A stretch of DNA of 64,000 nucleotides from contig MHAZ01000011.1 in the NCBI GenBank assembly GCA_001803165.1, positions 1 to 64,000 of the forward strand, given 5' to 3'. The notes under the pieces are model-generated. The model saw only the letters and a program-made list of their open reading frames with translations. It did not search any database and was not told where the DNA came from. Of this stretch, positions 40,570 through 50,500 are shown piece after piece. The DNA is from Stygiobacter sp. RIFOXYC2_FULL_38_25. Its GTDB lineage: Bacteria > Bacteroidota > Ignavibacteria > Ignavibacteriales > Melioribacteraceae. Made by a program: the position numbers and the translations under genes. How positions within the stretch are numbered: the first letter of the stretch is position 1; each line of letters begins with the position of its first letter.

Positions 40570-42738
40570 ATGAATATTCCTTTAGTTATTGCAAAAGAAC
40601 TCAGTATTGCAGAAAAGCAAGTTGTAACAGTTATAAACTTATTTACAGAAGGCGCCACGGTTCCTTTTATTGCCCGCTACCGTAAAGAGCACACCGGTGG
40701 ATTAGATGAAGATTTCTTGCGAAATATAGAAGACAGATTGAGCTACTTAACCATTCTCGAAGAGCGCAAAACAACTGTTTTGAAAAGTATTGAAGAACAG
40801 GGTAAGCTTACAGATGAACTTCGCGATAAAATAAATGCTGCAACAAAACTTCAAGAAGTTGAAGACCTTTATCTACCATACAAACCAAAGCGCAAAACAC
40901 GTGGAACGATTGCAAAAGCAAAAGGACTTGAACCGCTCGTTCTTTTCATTTTGCAGAATCCAAATTTTAGCGAAGACTTTGAAGAAATATTAGCTCAATA
41001 TATCAACGCTGAGCTTGGTGTTGAAACTATCGCGGAAGCATTGCAAGGCGCTAAAGATATTATTGCGGAAATGATTAGTGAAACAGCGGAAGTCCGACAA
41101 GAAGTTCGCGAGTTTATGCAAGATGAGGCTACCATTGTTTCATCCAAGAATGAGAACAAGAAAGAAGATCCGAACCTTAAGAAGAAAGACGTTTACGATG
41201 TCTATCACAACTTCTCTGCGCCGTTGAATAAAATTAAAGAGTATCAGATTCTGGCAATCAACCGTGGCGAAAGTGACGGCTACTTAAAGGCAATCCTTAG
41301 CTTCGATAAACCGGGCGTGCTAAATAGAATCTTCGATAAGTATTTTGAGTATGACGAATCATTTTTCCTTGATATACTTGAAGAAGTGGTTGATGATTCT
41401 TTTATGCGTTTAATTTTTCCATCTATTGAGCGGGAAGTTAGAAATCTTTTAACTGAGGAAGCTGATCTTCACGCGATAGAAATTTTTGCCGCAAATTTGC
41501 GCCAACTTTTGCTTCAGCCTCCAATCAGCAATAGAATGATTTTAGGAATTGATCCCGGTTTTTATTCCGGTTCCAAGATTGCTGTGATTGACACAACCGG
41601 AAAATATGTTGAAGGCGCAACAATGTATCCTCATCCGCCGCAAAATAAAACCGCCGAAGCTAAAAGAATTTTGCTTGATATGATTGAGCGCCACAAAGTT
41701 AATTTGATTGCAATAGGCAACGGTACAGCAAGCCGGGAAACCGAACAGCTTGTAGCTGATTTAATAAAAGAAAACAAACTGAAATGCCATTACTTAATTG
41801 TTAACGAAGCCGGCGCTTCGGTTTATTCTGCAAGCGCAGTAGCTAAAGATGAGTTCCCCGATCTTGAAGCAAGCCAGCGTGGAAATATCTCAATTGCCCG
41901 TCGTGTTCTTGATCCGCTTGCCGAGCTTGTTAAAATTGATCCGAAATCAATTGGTGTTGGTTTGTACCAGCACGATGTTGATCAAAAATTACTTTCCAAA
42001 AAATTAGATGATGTTGTTGTTAGCTGTGTAAACTATGTTGGCGTTGATGTGAATACCGCTTCCGCATCTCTGCTCAATTATGTCTCCGGTTTGAACAAGA
42101 GAATTGCTAACAATGTTATTAAGTACCGTGAGCGAATCGGTAAATTTAAAAACAGACAAGAATTGATGGACGTAACCGGAATGGGCGAAAAAGCTTTTGA
42201 GCAATGTGCCGGTTTCTTGAGAATTCCTAATGGAGAAAATCCGCTCGACAATACTTCTATTCATCCGGAGTCTTACGAAGCTACAACCAAACTTTTAAAG
42301 CTGTGTGATCTTTCAACAACACACATCAACGAAAAAGGAAATTTGGTTGATCTGTTTGTTAAAACAAAAGGTGTAGAAAAAGTTGCCAAAGAAATTGGTG
42401 TTGGCGAACCAACTTTAGTTGATATTCTCGACAACTTAAAAAAACCGGGGCGCGATCCACGCGAAGAAATGCCTTTGCCAATTTTGCGCAGCGATGTTCT
42501 TAAAATAGAAGACTTGCAAGACGGAATGAAACTAAAAGGAACCGTAAGGAACGTTGTGGATTTCGGCGCGTTCGTTGATATCGGCGTAAAGCAAGATGCG
42601 CTGCTTCATATATCTCAAATAGCAAACAAGTTTGTAAAGAATCCACTTGAACTGCTAAAAGTTGGAGACATCATTGATGTAACCGTAATCGGAATTGATG
42701 TACCAAAGCAAAGAATTTCGTTATCAATGATTAAATAA
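40570..42738 (+). CDS. tex: Tex-family S1 RNA-binding transcription accessory protein
   Basis: GATVPFIARYRKEHTGGLDE; GIDPGFYSGSKIAVID; C-terminal S1 LKGTVRNVVDFGAFVDIG. Confidence 0.95.
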   Translation: MNIPLVIAKELSIAEKQVVTVINLFTEGATVPFIARYRKEHTGGLDEDFLRNIEDRLSYLTILEERKTTVLKSIEEQGKLTDELRDKINAATKLQEVEDLYLPYKPKRKTRGTIAKAKGLEPLVLFILQNPNFSEDFEEILAQYINAELGVETIAEALQGAKDIIAEMISETAEVRQEVREFMQDEATIVSSKNENKKEDPNLKKKDVYDVYHNFSAPLNKIKEYQILAINRGESDGYLKAILSFDKPGVLNRIFDKYFEYDESFFLDILEEVVDDSFMRLIFPSIEREVRNLLTEEADLHAIEIFAANLRQLLLQPPISNRMILGIDPGFYSGSKIAVIDTTGKYVEGATMYPHPPQNKTAEAKRILLDMIERHKVNLIAIGNGTASRETEQLVADLIKENKLKCHYLIVNEAGASVYSASAVAKDEFPDLEASQRGNISIARRVLDPLAELVKIDPKSIGVGLYQHDVDQKLLSKKLDDVVVSCVNYVGVDVNTASASLLNYVSGLNKRIANNVIKYRERIGKFKNRQELMDVTGMGEKAFEQCAGFLRIPNGENPLDNTSIHPESYEATTKLLKLCDLSTTHINEKGNLVDLFVKTKGVEKVAKEIGVGEPTLVDILDNLKKPGRDPREEMPLPILRSDVLKIEDLQDGMKLKGTVRNVVDFGAFVDIGVKQDALLHISQIANKFVKNPLELLKVGDIIDVTVIGIDVPKQRISLSMIK

Positions 42739-42743
42739 AAATA

Positions 42744-42772
42744 TACGTAGGGTTGAGGTTTCCTCGACCCTA
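42744..42772. repeat. REP-like palindrome next to RAYT gene
   Basis: TACGTAGGGTTGAGG-ttt-CCTCGACCCTA. Confidence 0.75.
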
Positions 42773-42828
42773 TTATTTATAACAAACACAACATTACACC
42801 GACATCCCGTCGCCCCAATTTTATTGAA

Positions 42829-43389
42829 TCACAAATACAGATTTTCCACAATTTCCAAGTGTTTTTTTAATGGATTCTGCTGAATATATCTTCTGATGTT
42901 ATACAATTCTCTTTCGTTACGGATGATCCTATCGTAAAATGATCTTTGCCAGATTTTTTCTTTGATGTTCGATCCCGCATTAATTCTTTTCGTTGATTGG
43001 TACTTGAAATACGCTATGATTTGGCTTAATGAAAAATGCTTGGTTGTTATGCCGGATTGGTCATTTTCGTTGAGTTGGTCAATGTTGTTATCGGGTTGTG
43101 TGTTTGTAATGGGTTGAGGTGACCTCAACCCTACGTAACCGGATAAAATGATAATTGCGTGGAAATGATTCGGCATTATTACGTATTCGCCCATTTCAAT
43201 GTTGGTAAAATGATCTTTTATTTCTAACAAACAATCCTTTACAGCTTTTCCCTTGTTATTTAACTCCACTTTTTCACCGGCTATTTTGCCGAATATATTT
43301 TGTTTGCCTTGGGTGCATATTGTAACAAAGTAATAATTGGGAATTGAATAATCGTATTCTTTCAATCTTGGAGACTTACGTTGTTTCAA
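42829..43389 (-). mobile_element. REP-associated tyrosine transposase (RAYT, IS200-like fold)
   Basis: SIPNYYFVTICTQGKQNIFGKI...YVIMPNHFHAIIIL...YDRIIRNERELYNIRRYIQQNP. Confidence 0.92.
43111..43138 (-). repeat. REP-like palindrome inside RAYT coding sequence
   Basis: Sense strand TTACGTAGGGTTGAGGTCACCTCAACCC, encoding YVGLRSPQP. Confidence 0.8.
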
Positions 43390-43474
43390 AACACTTGCTC
43401 ATCTACTTACTGAAAAACTAATTTATTCTTAGCCAACCGTCAATAATCATTATAAAAAGAATTTTCATTTTTTT

Positions 43475-43482
43475 TATCTTTG
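43475..43482 (+). promoter_or_regulatory. Bacteroidota-type -7 box upstream of aconitase
   Basis: TATCTTTG matches TAnnTTTG; no clear TTTG -33 seen. Confidence 0.4.
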
Positions 43483-43509
43483 CAACGCTTACAAATATGA
43501 GGAAAAACA

Positions 43510-45981
43510 ATGACAGCAAACTTTGATATGATCAAAAAGGTTTATGCTCAATTCCAGAATAAAGTTACAAATGCGCGCAAAGTTGTTGGCAGACCGATGA
43601 CTTACGCAGAAAAAATTCTCTATTCACATTTATGGGAAACTCCAAAATCTTCATTCACAGGAGGAAAAGATTTTGCTGATTTTGCACCGGACCGTGTTGC
43701 GATGCAAGACGCAACCGCGCAGATGGCAATGTTACAATTTATGCACGCCGGAAGAAAAGAAGCCGCGGTTCCGGCAACCGCTCATGCAGATCACTTAATT
43801 GTCGCGCAAAACGGAAGCGTTTCGGATCTCAAACAAGCTATTGAAGAGAACAAAGAAGTTTATGAATTTCTCGCTACAATTTGTCAAAAGTATGGCGTTG
43901 GTTTTTGGAAACCGGGTGCGGGAATTATTCATCAAGTGATTTTAGAAAACTACGCTTTCCCCGGCGGACTTATGATCGGCTCAGATTCCCACACTCCAAA
44001 CGCTGGTGGATTAGGAATGCTTGCTATTGGTGTTGGCGGCGCCGATGTTGTTGATGTTATGGCGGGAATGCCGTGGGAATTAAAATGGCCAAAACTTATT
44101 GGCGTTAAACTAACCGGAAAACTTAGCGGCTGGACTTCCCCAAAAGATGTTATCTTAAAACTTACCGGCTTGTTAACAGTTAAAGGAGGCACCGGCGCAA
44201 TTGTGGAATATTTTGGCGAAGGAACTGAATCTATTTCTTGTACAGGTAAAGCAACAATCTGCAACATGGGTGCAGAGATTGGAGCTACTTGTTCTGTATT
44301 TCCATTTGATGAAAAGATGGCTGTTTACTTAGAAAAAACAGACCGAGCTGATGTTGCTAAACTCGCTCGTAAGAATGCAGCTGTGTTAAAAGCCGACGCA
44401 GAAGTTTATGCTGATCCGGCAAAGTATTACGATCAAGTAGTAGAAATTAATTTGAACGAACTTGAACCGCACTTGAATGGACCATTCACTCCCGACCGCG
44501 CCTGGCCTTTATCTAAAATAAAAGAAGCAATTGTTGAAAATAACTTTCCGGAAAAAGTTAGCGTAGCGTTAATTGGTAGCTGCACAAACAGCAGTTACGA
44601 AGATATTGACCGCGCTGCTAACATTGTTAAGAATGCTTTATCAAAAGGATTGAAAGCAAAATCGGAATACAAAATTTCTCCCGGTTCCGAACAAGTACGC
44701 GCTACAATTGAACGTGACGGGCAGTTAAAAACTCTTACAGATTTTGGCGGACAAGTTTTAGCTAACGCTTGCGGACCATGCATCGGTATGTGGAAGCGCA
44801 TGGATATCAAAACCGGCGAGCGCAACACGATTGTAAATTCATTCAACAGAAATTTTGCTAAACGTAACGATAACAATCCCGAAACACTTTCTTTTGTCGC
44901 TAGTCCGGAAATTACAACTGCGTTAGCTGTTGCCGGTAAGCTTTCATTCAATCCGGAAACAGATTATTTGGAAAACGAAAACGGTGAACAAGTAAAACTT
45001 GACGCCCCTTACGGTGAAGAACTTCCTAAGAAAAATTTCTTGAAAGATAAAAAAGGTTTTCTCGCACCATCGAAGAATGGCTTCAAAACTAAAATTGCAA
45101 TGCCAGATAATTTTGATCGCCTACAATTTATGGAACCGTTCAAAGCTTGGGATGGCAGTGATATAGTTGACGCGCCGCTTCTCTTGAAAGCAAAAGGCAA
45201 ATGCACAACAGACCATATTTCTCCTGCGGGTGCTTGGTTAAAATACCGCGGACATCTTGATAACATTTCCAAGAATATGTTCCTCGGGGCAATAAATGCT
45301 TACACTGGAAATGCGGGTGAAGCAAAAAATCTTTTCACTGGCGAATACAAACAAGTTCACGAAGTTGCCCGCGAATACAAAGCGCAAAATATCGGATGGG
45401 TAGTAGTTGGCGATGAAAACTACGGCGAGGGTTCATCACGCGAACACGCCGCAATGGAACCACGTTTCCTTGGCGGCAAAGCAATCATTACTAAATCTTT
45501 TGCGCGCATTCACGAAACAAATTTGAAGAAACAAGGAATGCTTCCTCTTACATTTGCTAATCCAAGCGATTACGATAAAATTCAAGAAGATGATAAACTT
45601 AGCATTCCAAACTTGAGCGCACTCGCTCCGGAAAAACAAGTTCAGCTATTTGTTAAACATAAAGATGGTTCAGTTGATGAAATAGTATTGAACCACTCTT
45701 TCAATGCCGGACAAGTTGAATGGTTCAAATCGGGCGGCGCTTTAAATTTGATTGCAGCTAAACAGAAGGCACAAGTCAATAGGAAAAAGGCAACTGCTAA
45801 AAAGAAAGTTGTAAAAAAATTAGTGGTTAAGAAAACAAAACCGACAACAAAAAAAGCAGCAGTTAAGAAAAAAGCTGTAAAGCCCGTCCGCCGTGGCGGA
45901 AAGGTTGTGAAAAAGATAGCAGCCAAAAAGCCAGTAAAGCCTGCCCGCAAAGGCAGAAAAGTAATTCGCAAGAAGAAATGA
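43510..45981 (+). CDS. acn: aconitate hydratase with Lys-rich C-terminal extension
   Basis: [52 protein letters not shown]; tail 45763-45978 is KKA-type repeats. Confidence 0.95.
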   Translation: MTANFDMIKKVYAQFQNKVTNARKVVGRPMTYAEKILYSHLWETPKSSFTGGKDFADFAPDRVAMQDATAQMAMLQFMHAGRKEAAVPATAHADHLIVAQNGSVSDLKQAIEENKEVYEFLATICQKYGVGFWKPGAGIIHQVILENYAFPGGLMIGSDSHTPNAGGLGMLAIGVGGADVVDVMAGMPWELKWPKLIGVKLTGKLSGWTSPKDVILKLTGLLTVKGGTGAIVEYFGEGTESISCTGKATICNMGAEIGATCSVFPFDEKMAVYLEKTDRADVAKLARKNAAVLKADAEVYADPAKYYDQVVEINLNELEPHLNGPFTPDRAWPLSKIKEAIVENNFPEKVSVALIGSCTNSSYEDIDRAANIVKNALSKGLKAKSEYKISPGSEQVRATIERDGQLKTLTDFGGQVLANACGPCIGMWKRMDIKTGERNTIVNSFNRNFAKRNDNNPETLSFVASPEITTALAVAGKLSFNPETDYLENENGEQVKLDAPYGEELPKKNFLKDKKGFLAPSKNGFKTKIAMPDNFDRLQFMEPFKAWDGSDIVDAPLLLKAKGKCTTDHISPAGAWLKYRGHLDNISKNMFLGAINAYTGNAGEAKNLFTGEYKQVHEVAREYKAQNIGWVVVGDENYGEGSSREHAAMEPRFLGGKAIITKSFARIHETNLKKQGMLPLTFANPSDYDKIQEDDKLSIPNLSALAPEKQVQLFVKHKDGSVDEIVLNHSFNAGQVEWFKSGGALNLIAAKQKAQVNRKKATAKKKVVKKLVVKKTKPTTKKAAVKKKAVKPVRRGGKVVKKIAAKKPVKPARKGRKVIRKKK

Positions 45982-45989
45982 ATCTAATT

Positions 45990-46020
45990 TACGTAGAGAC
46001 TTGCCGCTGCAAGTCTCTAC
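45990..46020. repeat. REP-like palindrome
   Basis: TACGTAGAGACTTGC-cgct-GCAAGTCTCTAC, 12-bp perfect stem. Confidence 0.8.
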
Positions 46021-46164
46021 TAATATTCCTCCGCAAAACCTTCAACCCCCACGCAATCATTTCACAGTAAACCGGTAATTGCATTGCTTTTTCTGAATCT
46101 AATTTAGATTTTAACAGCGGAATAAATATTGTTAACTGTACCAATCCTTATTTGGGGAGATGTA

Positions 46165-46350
46165 ATGAAAATTAAAACCTACTTTTCTTTTACTACTCTT
46201 GTTAATGAATACAAACAAGCGGGAAATTACAAAGTAACATTCAACGCCGGTCATCTCGAGCGGAGCCGAGAGATAACGAGTGGTGTTTATTTTTACCGTT
46301 TGCAATCCGGCATTTGTCGTGAGACAAAGAAATTAATTTTGATGAAATAA
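46165..46350 (+). pseudogene. remnant of a secreted protein: short N-terminus joined to a C-terminal sorting domain
   Basis: MKIKTYFSF joined directly to TTLVNEYKQAGNYKVTFNA...SGVYFYRLQSGICRETKKLILMK; no mature domain. Confidence 0.55.
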
Positions 46351-46361
46351 AAGGGGTGTTT

Positions 46362-47237
46362 ATGAAGCAGCAATTTATGTTAATCATGTTGTTTATTAGC
46401 ACTATTATATTTTCACAACAAAATGTAGCGCAATACTATTTCCCGCTTCAAATTGGTAATTGTTGGCAATTCACAGAAGGTCAAAACATATACAAAGAAA
46501 GCCGCATCGTATGTGATTCTATTATGCCGAATAATAAAAAGTACGCTAAAATTGAAGGAGTGTACTTAAATGGCTATTACAGAACAGAAGGATCAAAAGT
46601 TTATCTCTATCAATCAGTACTAAAAAACTTGGAAACTGTTTTTTATGATTTTTCCTTGAGTGTTGGCGACACAGTTAGCAGAATAGTATATCCCGGAACA
46701 ACTCATATAATTACAGTTAACTCAAAAGGCACCATGAAAATATTAGGGCAGCAGTATAATTACTTAAGATTCTTTAGAGATGATGTAAAATCAACTGCAG
46801 ACGGATATTATTACGTCGTTTATGGTTTAGGCTTAGTAAGTTATGTAGGTGAACTAATGTATTATAGTTGCACGGGCGCGATAATTGACGGCAAGCAATA
46901 TGGGGTAATTCTTAATGTAACTAATCCCGCCTACAATATTCCATTACAACATTCTCTTTCCCAAAACTACCCAAACCCGTTTAACCTGGAGACAACAGTT
47001 GAATACACGATTCCGGCAAACGTGAAAGGTGAAACGACAAAAGTTACTTTGAAAGTTTACGACCTCCTCGGTCGCGAAGTTGCAACTCTTGTTGATGAAT
47101 ACAAGCAAGCCGGAAATTACAGAGTAACATTTAACGTAAAGACGCCATATATGGCGTCTCTACCAAGCGGAGTATACTTTTACCGTTTGCGTGCCGACAG
47201 TTACAGCGAAACAAAGAAATTAATTTTGATGAAATAG
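46362..47237 (+). CDS. secreted protein with type IX-like C-terminal sorting domain
   Basis: Signal peptide; NYPNPFNLETTVEYTI...SGVYFYRLRADSYSETKKLILMK. Confidence 0.75.
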   Translation: MKQQFMLIMLFISTIIFSQQNVAQYYFPLQIGNCWQFTEGQNIYKESRIVCDSIMPNNKKYAKIEGVYLNGYYRTEGSKVYLYQSVLKNLETVFYDFSLSVGDTVSRIVYPGTTHIITVNSKGTMKILGQQYNYLRFFRDDVKSTADGYYYVVYGLGLVSYVGELMYYSCTGAIIDGKQYGVILNVTNPAYNIPLQHSLSQNYPNPFNLETTVEYTIPANVKGETTKVTLKVYDLLGREVATLVDEYKQAGNYRVTFNVKTPYMASLPSGVYFYRLRADSYSETKKLILMK

Positions 47238-47466
47238 ACGATTAATAATTGAAAGTCCATTAAAATGACGATTGGATTATGCTTAGAAATTTAATAATAG
47301 AAAAAAAACTAATCATAAACATAGAGCGTTGCGCACTTTCAGAGTATCAATTATGTTTTCTCAAAAAGGAATTACAGTTACGTATCCCCAAACATCATGG
47401 TCTTACTTGTAACTAAATATAATTTATAGCTGCTAAGAGTTCTCAAGCAAAACCTCTGCTTAACAG

Positions 47467-47493
47467 AAAGGGCGATTCACCATCGCCCTTTTT
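47467..47493 (+). terminator. intrinsic terminator
   Basis: AAAGGGCGAT-tcacc-ATCGCCCTTTTTAT. Confidence 0.8.
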
Positions 47494-47519
47494 ATAAAAA
47501 TTCTGCTTTCATTCTAAGT

Positions 47520-50500
47520 CTATTTTAGAAGAATCATTTTCTTGCTCTGAGAATAATCTCTGGTTCTAATCGTATAGAAATATACTCCGCTTGATAAATT
47601 TCCAGCATCAAATTGAACTTCATAGTGACCGGGGCCTTTTTCTTCGTTAACCAGAACTCTTATCTCTCTTCCAAGAATGTCGTACACACTAATTTTAACA
47701 AATCCCGCGCTCGCAATGTTGTACCGGATTGTTGATGTTGGATTAAACGGATTAGGATAATTCTGTTCAAGTTGGTACCTGTCCGGTATAGTTCTATTTA
47801 TTGTTTCTTCACTTATAGAAGTGGGTCTTGGACTACACGCATACTTTGCAATGTAATTTGCTGCCAAACCTCCGGCTGTTGTGAACATACCGCCCACATA
47901 AAGATCGCCACCCATTGATTGAAGCGCGTAAACATCAGCGTTCATTCCGCTACCAAGGGTTGACCATGTTGTACCGTTCCATTTGCCGATATATTTTGCA
48001 GGAATAGTTGTACCATAAAAAAGATTAGCAAATGCTCCTCCAACGTATAAATCTGTTCCTATTGCTTCAAGAGCCCAAACTGTATTAGCAAATCCCAGAG
48101 CAGACCAGCTTGATGTAGTTGAGTTCCATTTAGCTATTTTTTCTGCTGTAATTCCACCGGCAGTAACAAATTGTCCGCCCACATAATAGTCGGTTCCAAC
48201 TTCTTCAATAGCCCACACAAAATTATTAGAGGTTCCTGAACCCAGAGATGACCAAGCACTGCCATTCCACTTAGCAATATGATTTACTACATTTCCTCCG
48301 GCAGATATAAATACTCCACCGACAAACAATTCCGTTCCTTTTGTTAATAATGAATAAACGCCTCCATTAGTTCCGGTTCCTAAAGCCGACCATGTTGAAC
48401 CATTCCATACAGCGATATTATTTGCACTAACATTTCCAGCGGTAGTAAAAGTACCACCCGCAAAAAGATTAGAACCTGAAACAGCAAGAGCAAACACAAT
48501 ACCATTCGTTCCGGTTCCAACCGCAGACCAATTTGAACCATTCCACATTGCAATGTGATTTGCTGTAACACCTCCGGCTATTGTAAAATCACCGCAAGCA
48601 TATAGATTAGTACCATCAACAATAAGCGCGTTTACTCTCCCGTTCATTCCTGTACCTAAAGCAGACCAGCCAACACCGTTCCATTTTGCAATATAATTTG
48701 CACTAACTCCACCGGCAGTAGTAAACTTTCCGCCAGCATACAAATTGCTTCCCATTACAGCTAGAGCATCTACAATATCATTCATCCCGGTTCCAAGACG
48801 GGTCCATATTTTAGTTCCAGTTAAACATGGATCAGGCTTGTTTCCAAAATTCATGTTATTCATTGTTTGTCCGGCAGCCAGCTCAAATGAAAAGGTGCCT
48901 GTAGTAGGAGCTGTTTGCAGCCAGCTAGCTTGATTTCCTTCGCCGATAGTGTATTTACCAGGCTTCAATTTATTAAAACAGTAATTGCCATTAGCATCTG
49001 TTATCGTACTCATTGTTGCAGCATCAGATAAATTTATAACCCAGTTGGGAATTCCTCGTTCATCTTTATCCATAATTCCATTACCATTTACATCATTAAA
49101 TTTTATTCCACATATAGAACCAAGTCTTTCAATAACATCAAGCTTATTTCCAAAATCTTGATTGATTAGAGACTGACCGGATAATAGTTCGAATGAGTAT
49201 GTTCCGGTAGATGGCGCCGTTTGTGTCCATCCGGTTTTGTTTGTTTCAGAGATTGTGTATTTGCCGGGCTTCAATCTTTCGAAACAATAATTACCTCTTT
49301 CATCAGTTGTAACTGTTTGAGTCATCGTTCCAGACAAATTGATTGTCCAGTTTGGAAGTCCAGGTTCATCGTTACCTTTCTTACCATCGCCGTTAAGATC
49401 ATTAAACTTCATTCCGCAAATGGAACCGAGTTTTACTTCCGGATCAATTTTGTTTCCAAAATTCATATTGCCAAGGCTTTCGCCGGAAGCAAGTTCAAAC
49501 GAATATGTTTCTGTGGAAGGTGTTGTTTGCTTCCAGCCATTCTGAAATTCTTCCGATAGTGTGTACTTGCCAGGTTTTAATCTTTCGAAACAAAAATTAC
49601 CTTTCTCATCAGTAATAACTTTATCATCTGCCAAGCCGGATAAAATGATTACCCAGTTCGGAAGTCCAGGTTCATCATCACCTTTCTTGCCATCGCCGTT
49701 GAAATCATTAAATTTCATTCCACATATGGACCCGAGTTTAACTGATGTATCAATTTTATTTCCAAAATTCATATTGACGAGATGTTCACCGGAAGCAAGT
49801 TCAAATGAGTACATTCCGGTAGAAGGCGCGGTTTGTATCCAGCCGTTTTGGAATACTTCGGAAATAGTGTATTTGCCCGGTCTCAGGTTATAGAAACAAT
49901 ACTCACCTCTATCATCTGTTACGGCTGTCATATTTGCTGTTCCGGTAAGGTTTATTGTCCAGTTAGGAAGCCCCGGTTCATCGCTACCTTTTTTACCATC
50001 GCCGTTAAGATCATTAAATTTCATTCCGCAAATTGAGCCAAGTCTAACAGTTGTATCTAATTTATTACCGAAATCTTGACCAACAACTGACTCGCCCGGC
50101 TGAAGAACGATTGTAAAAGTGTTTGGATATGGCGCTGTCTGAAGCCAACCGGTTTGGTTTACTTCTGTAATTGTGTATGTACCCGGTTTCAATTTGTAGA
50201 AACAGTACTCGCCTTTATCATTTGTTACAGCTGTCATGTTTGCAGCGCCGGATAAAATAATTGTCCAGTTTGGCAAACCGGGTTCGTCATTCGTTTTTCT
50301 ACCATCACCATTAAGGTCATTAAATTTCATTCCGCATATTGAGCCAAGCTTAACACTTGTATCAAGTTTATTTCCGAAATACTTACCTACAACTCTTTCG
50401 CCGGAAGAAAGTATTACCGTATATGAACTTGGATATGGCATGGTTTGAAGCCAGCCGGTTTGATTTACTTCTGTTAGTGTATATGTACCTGGCTTCAAGT

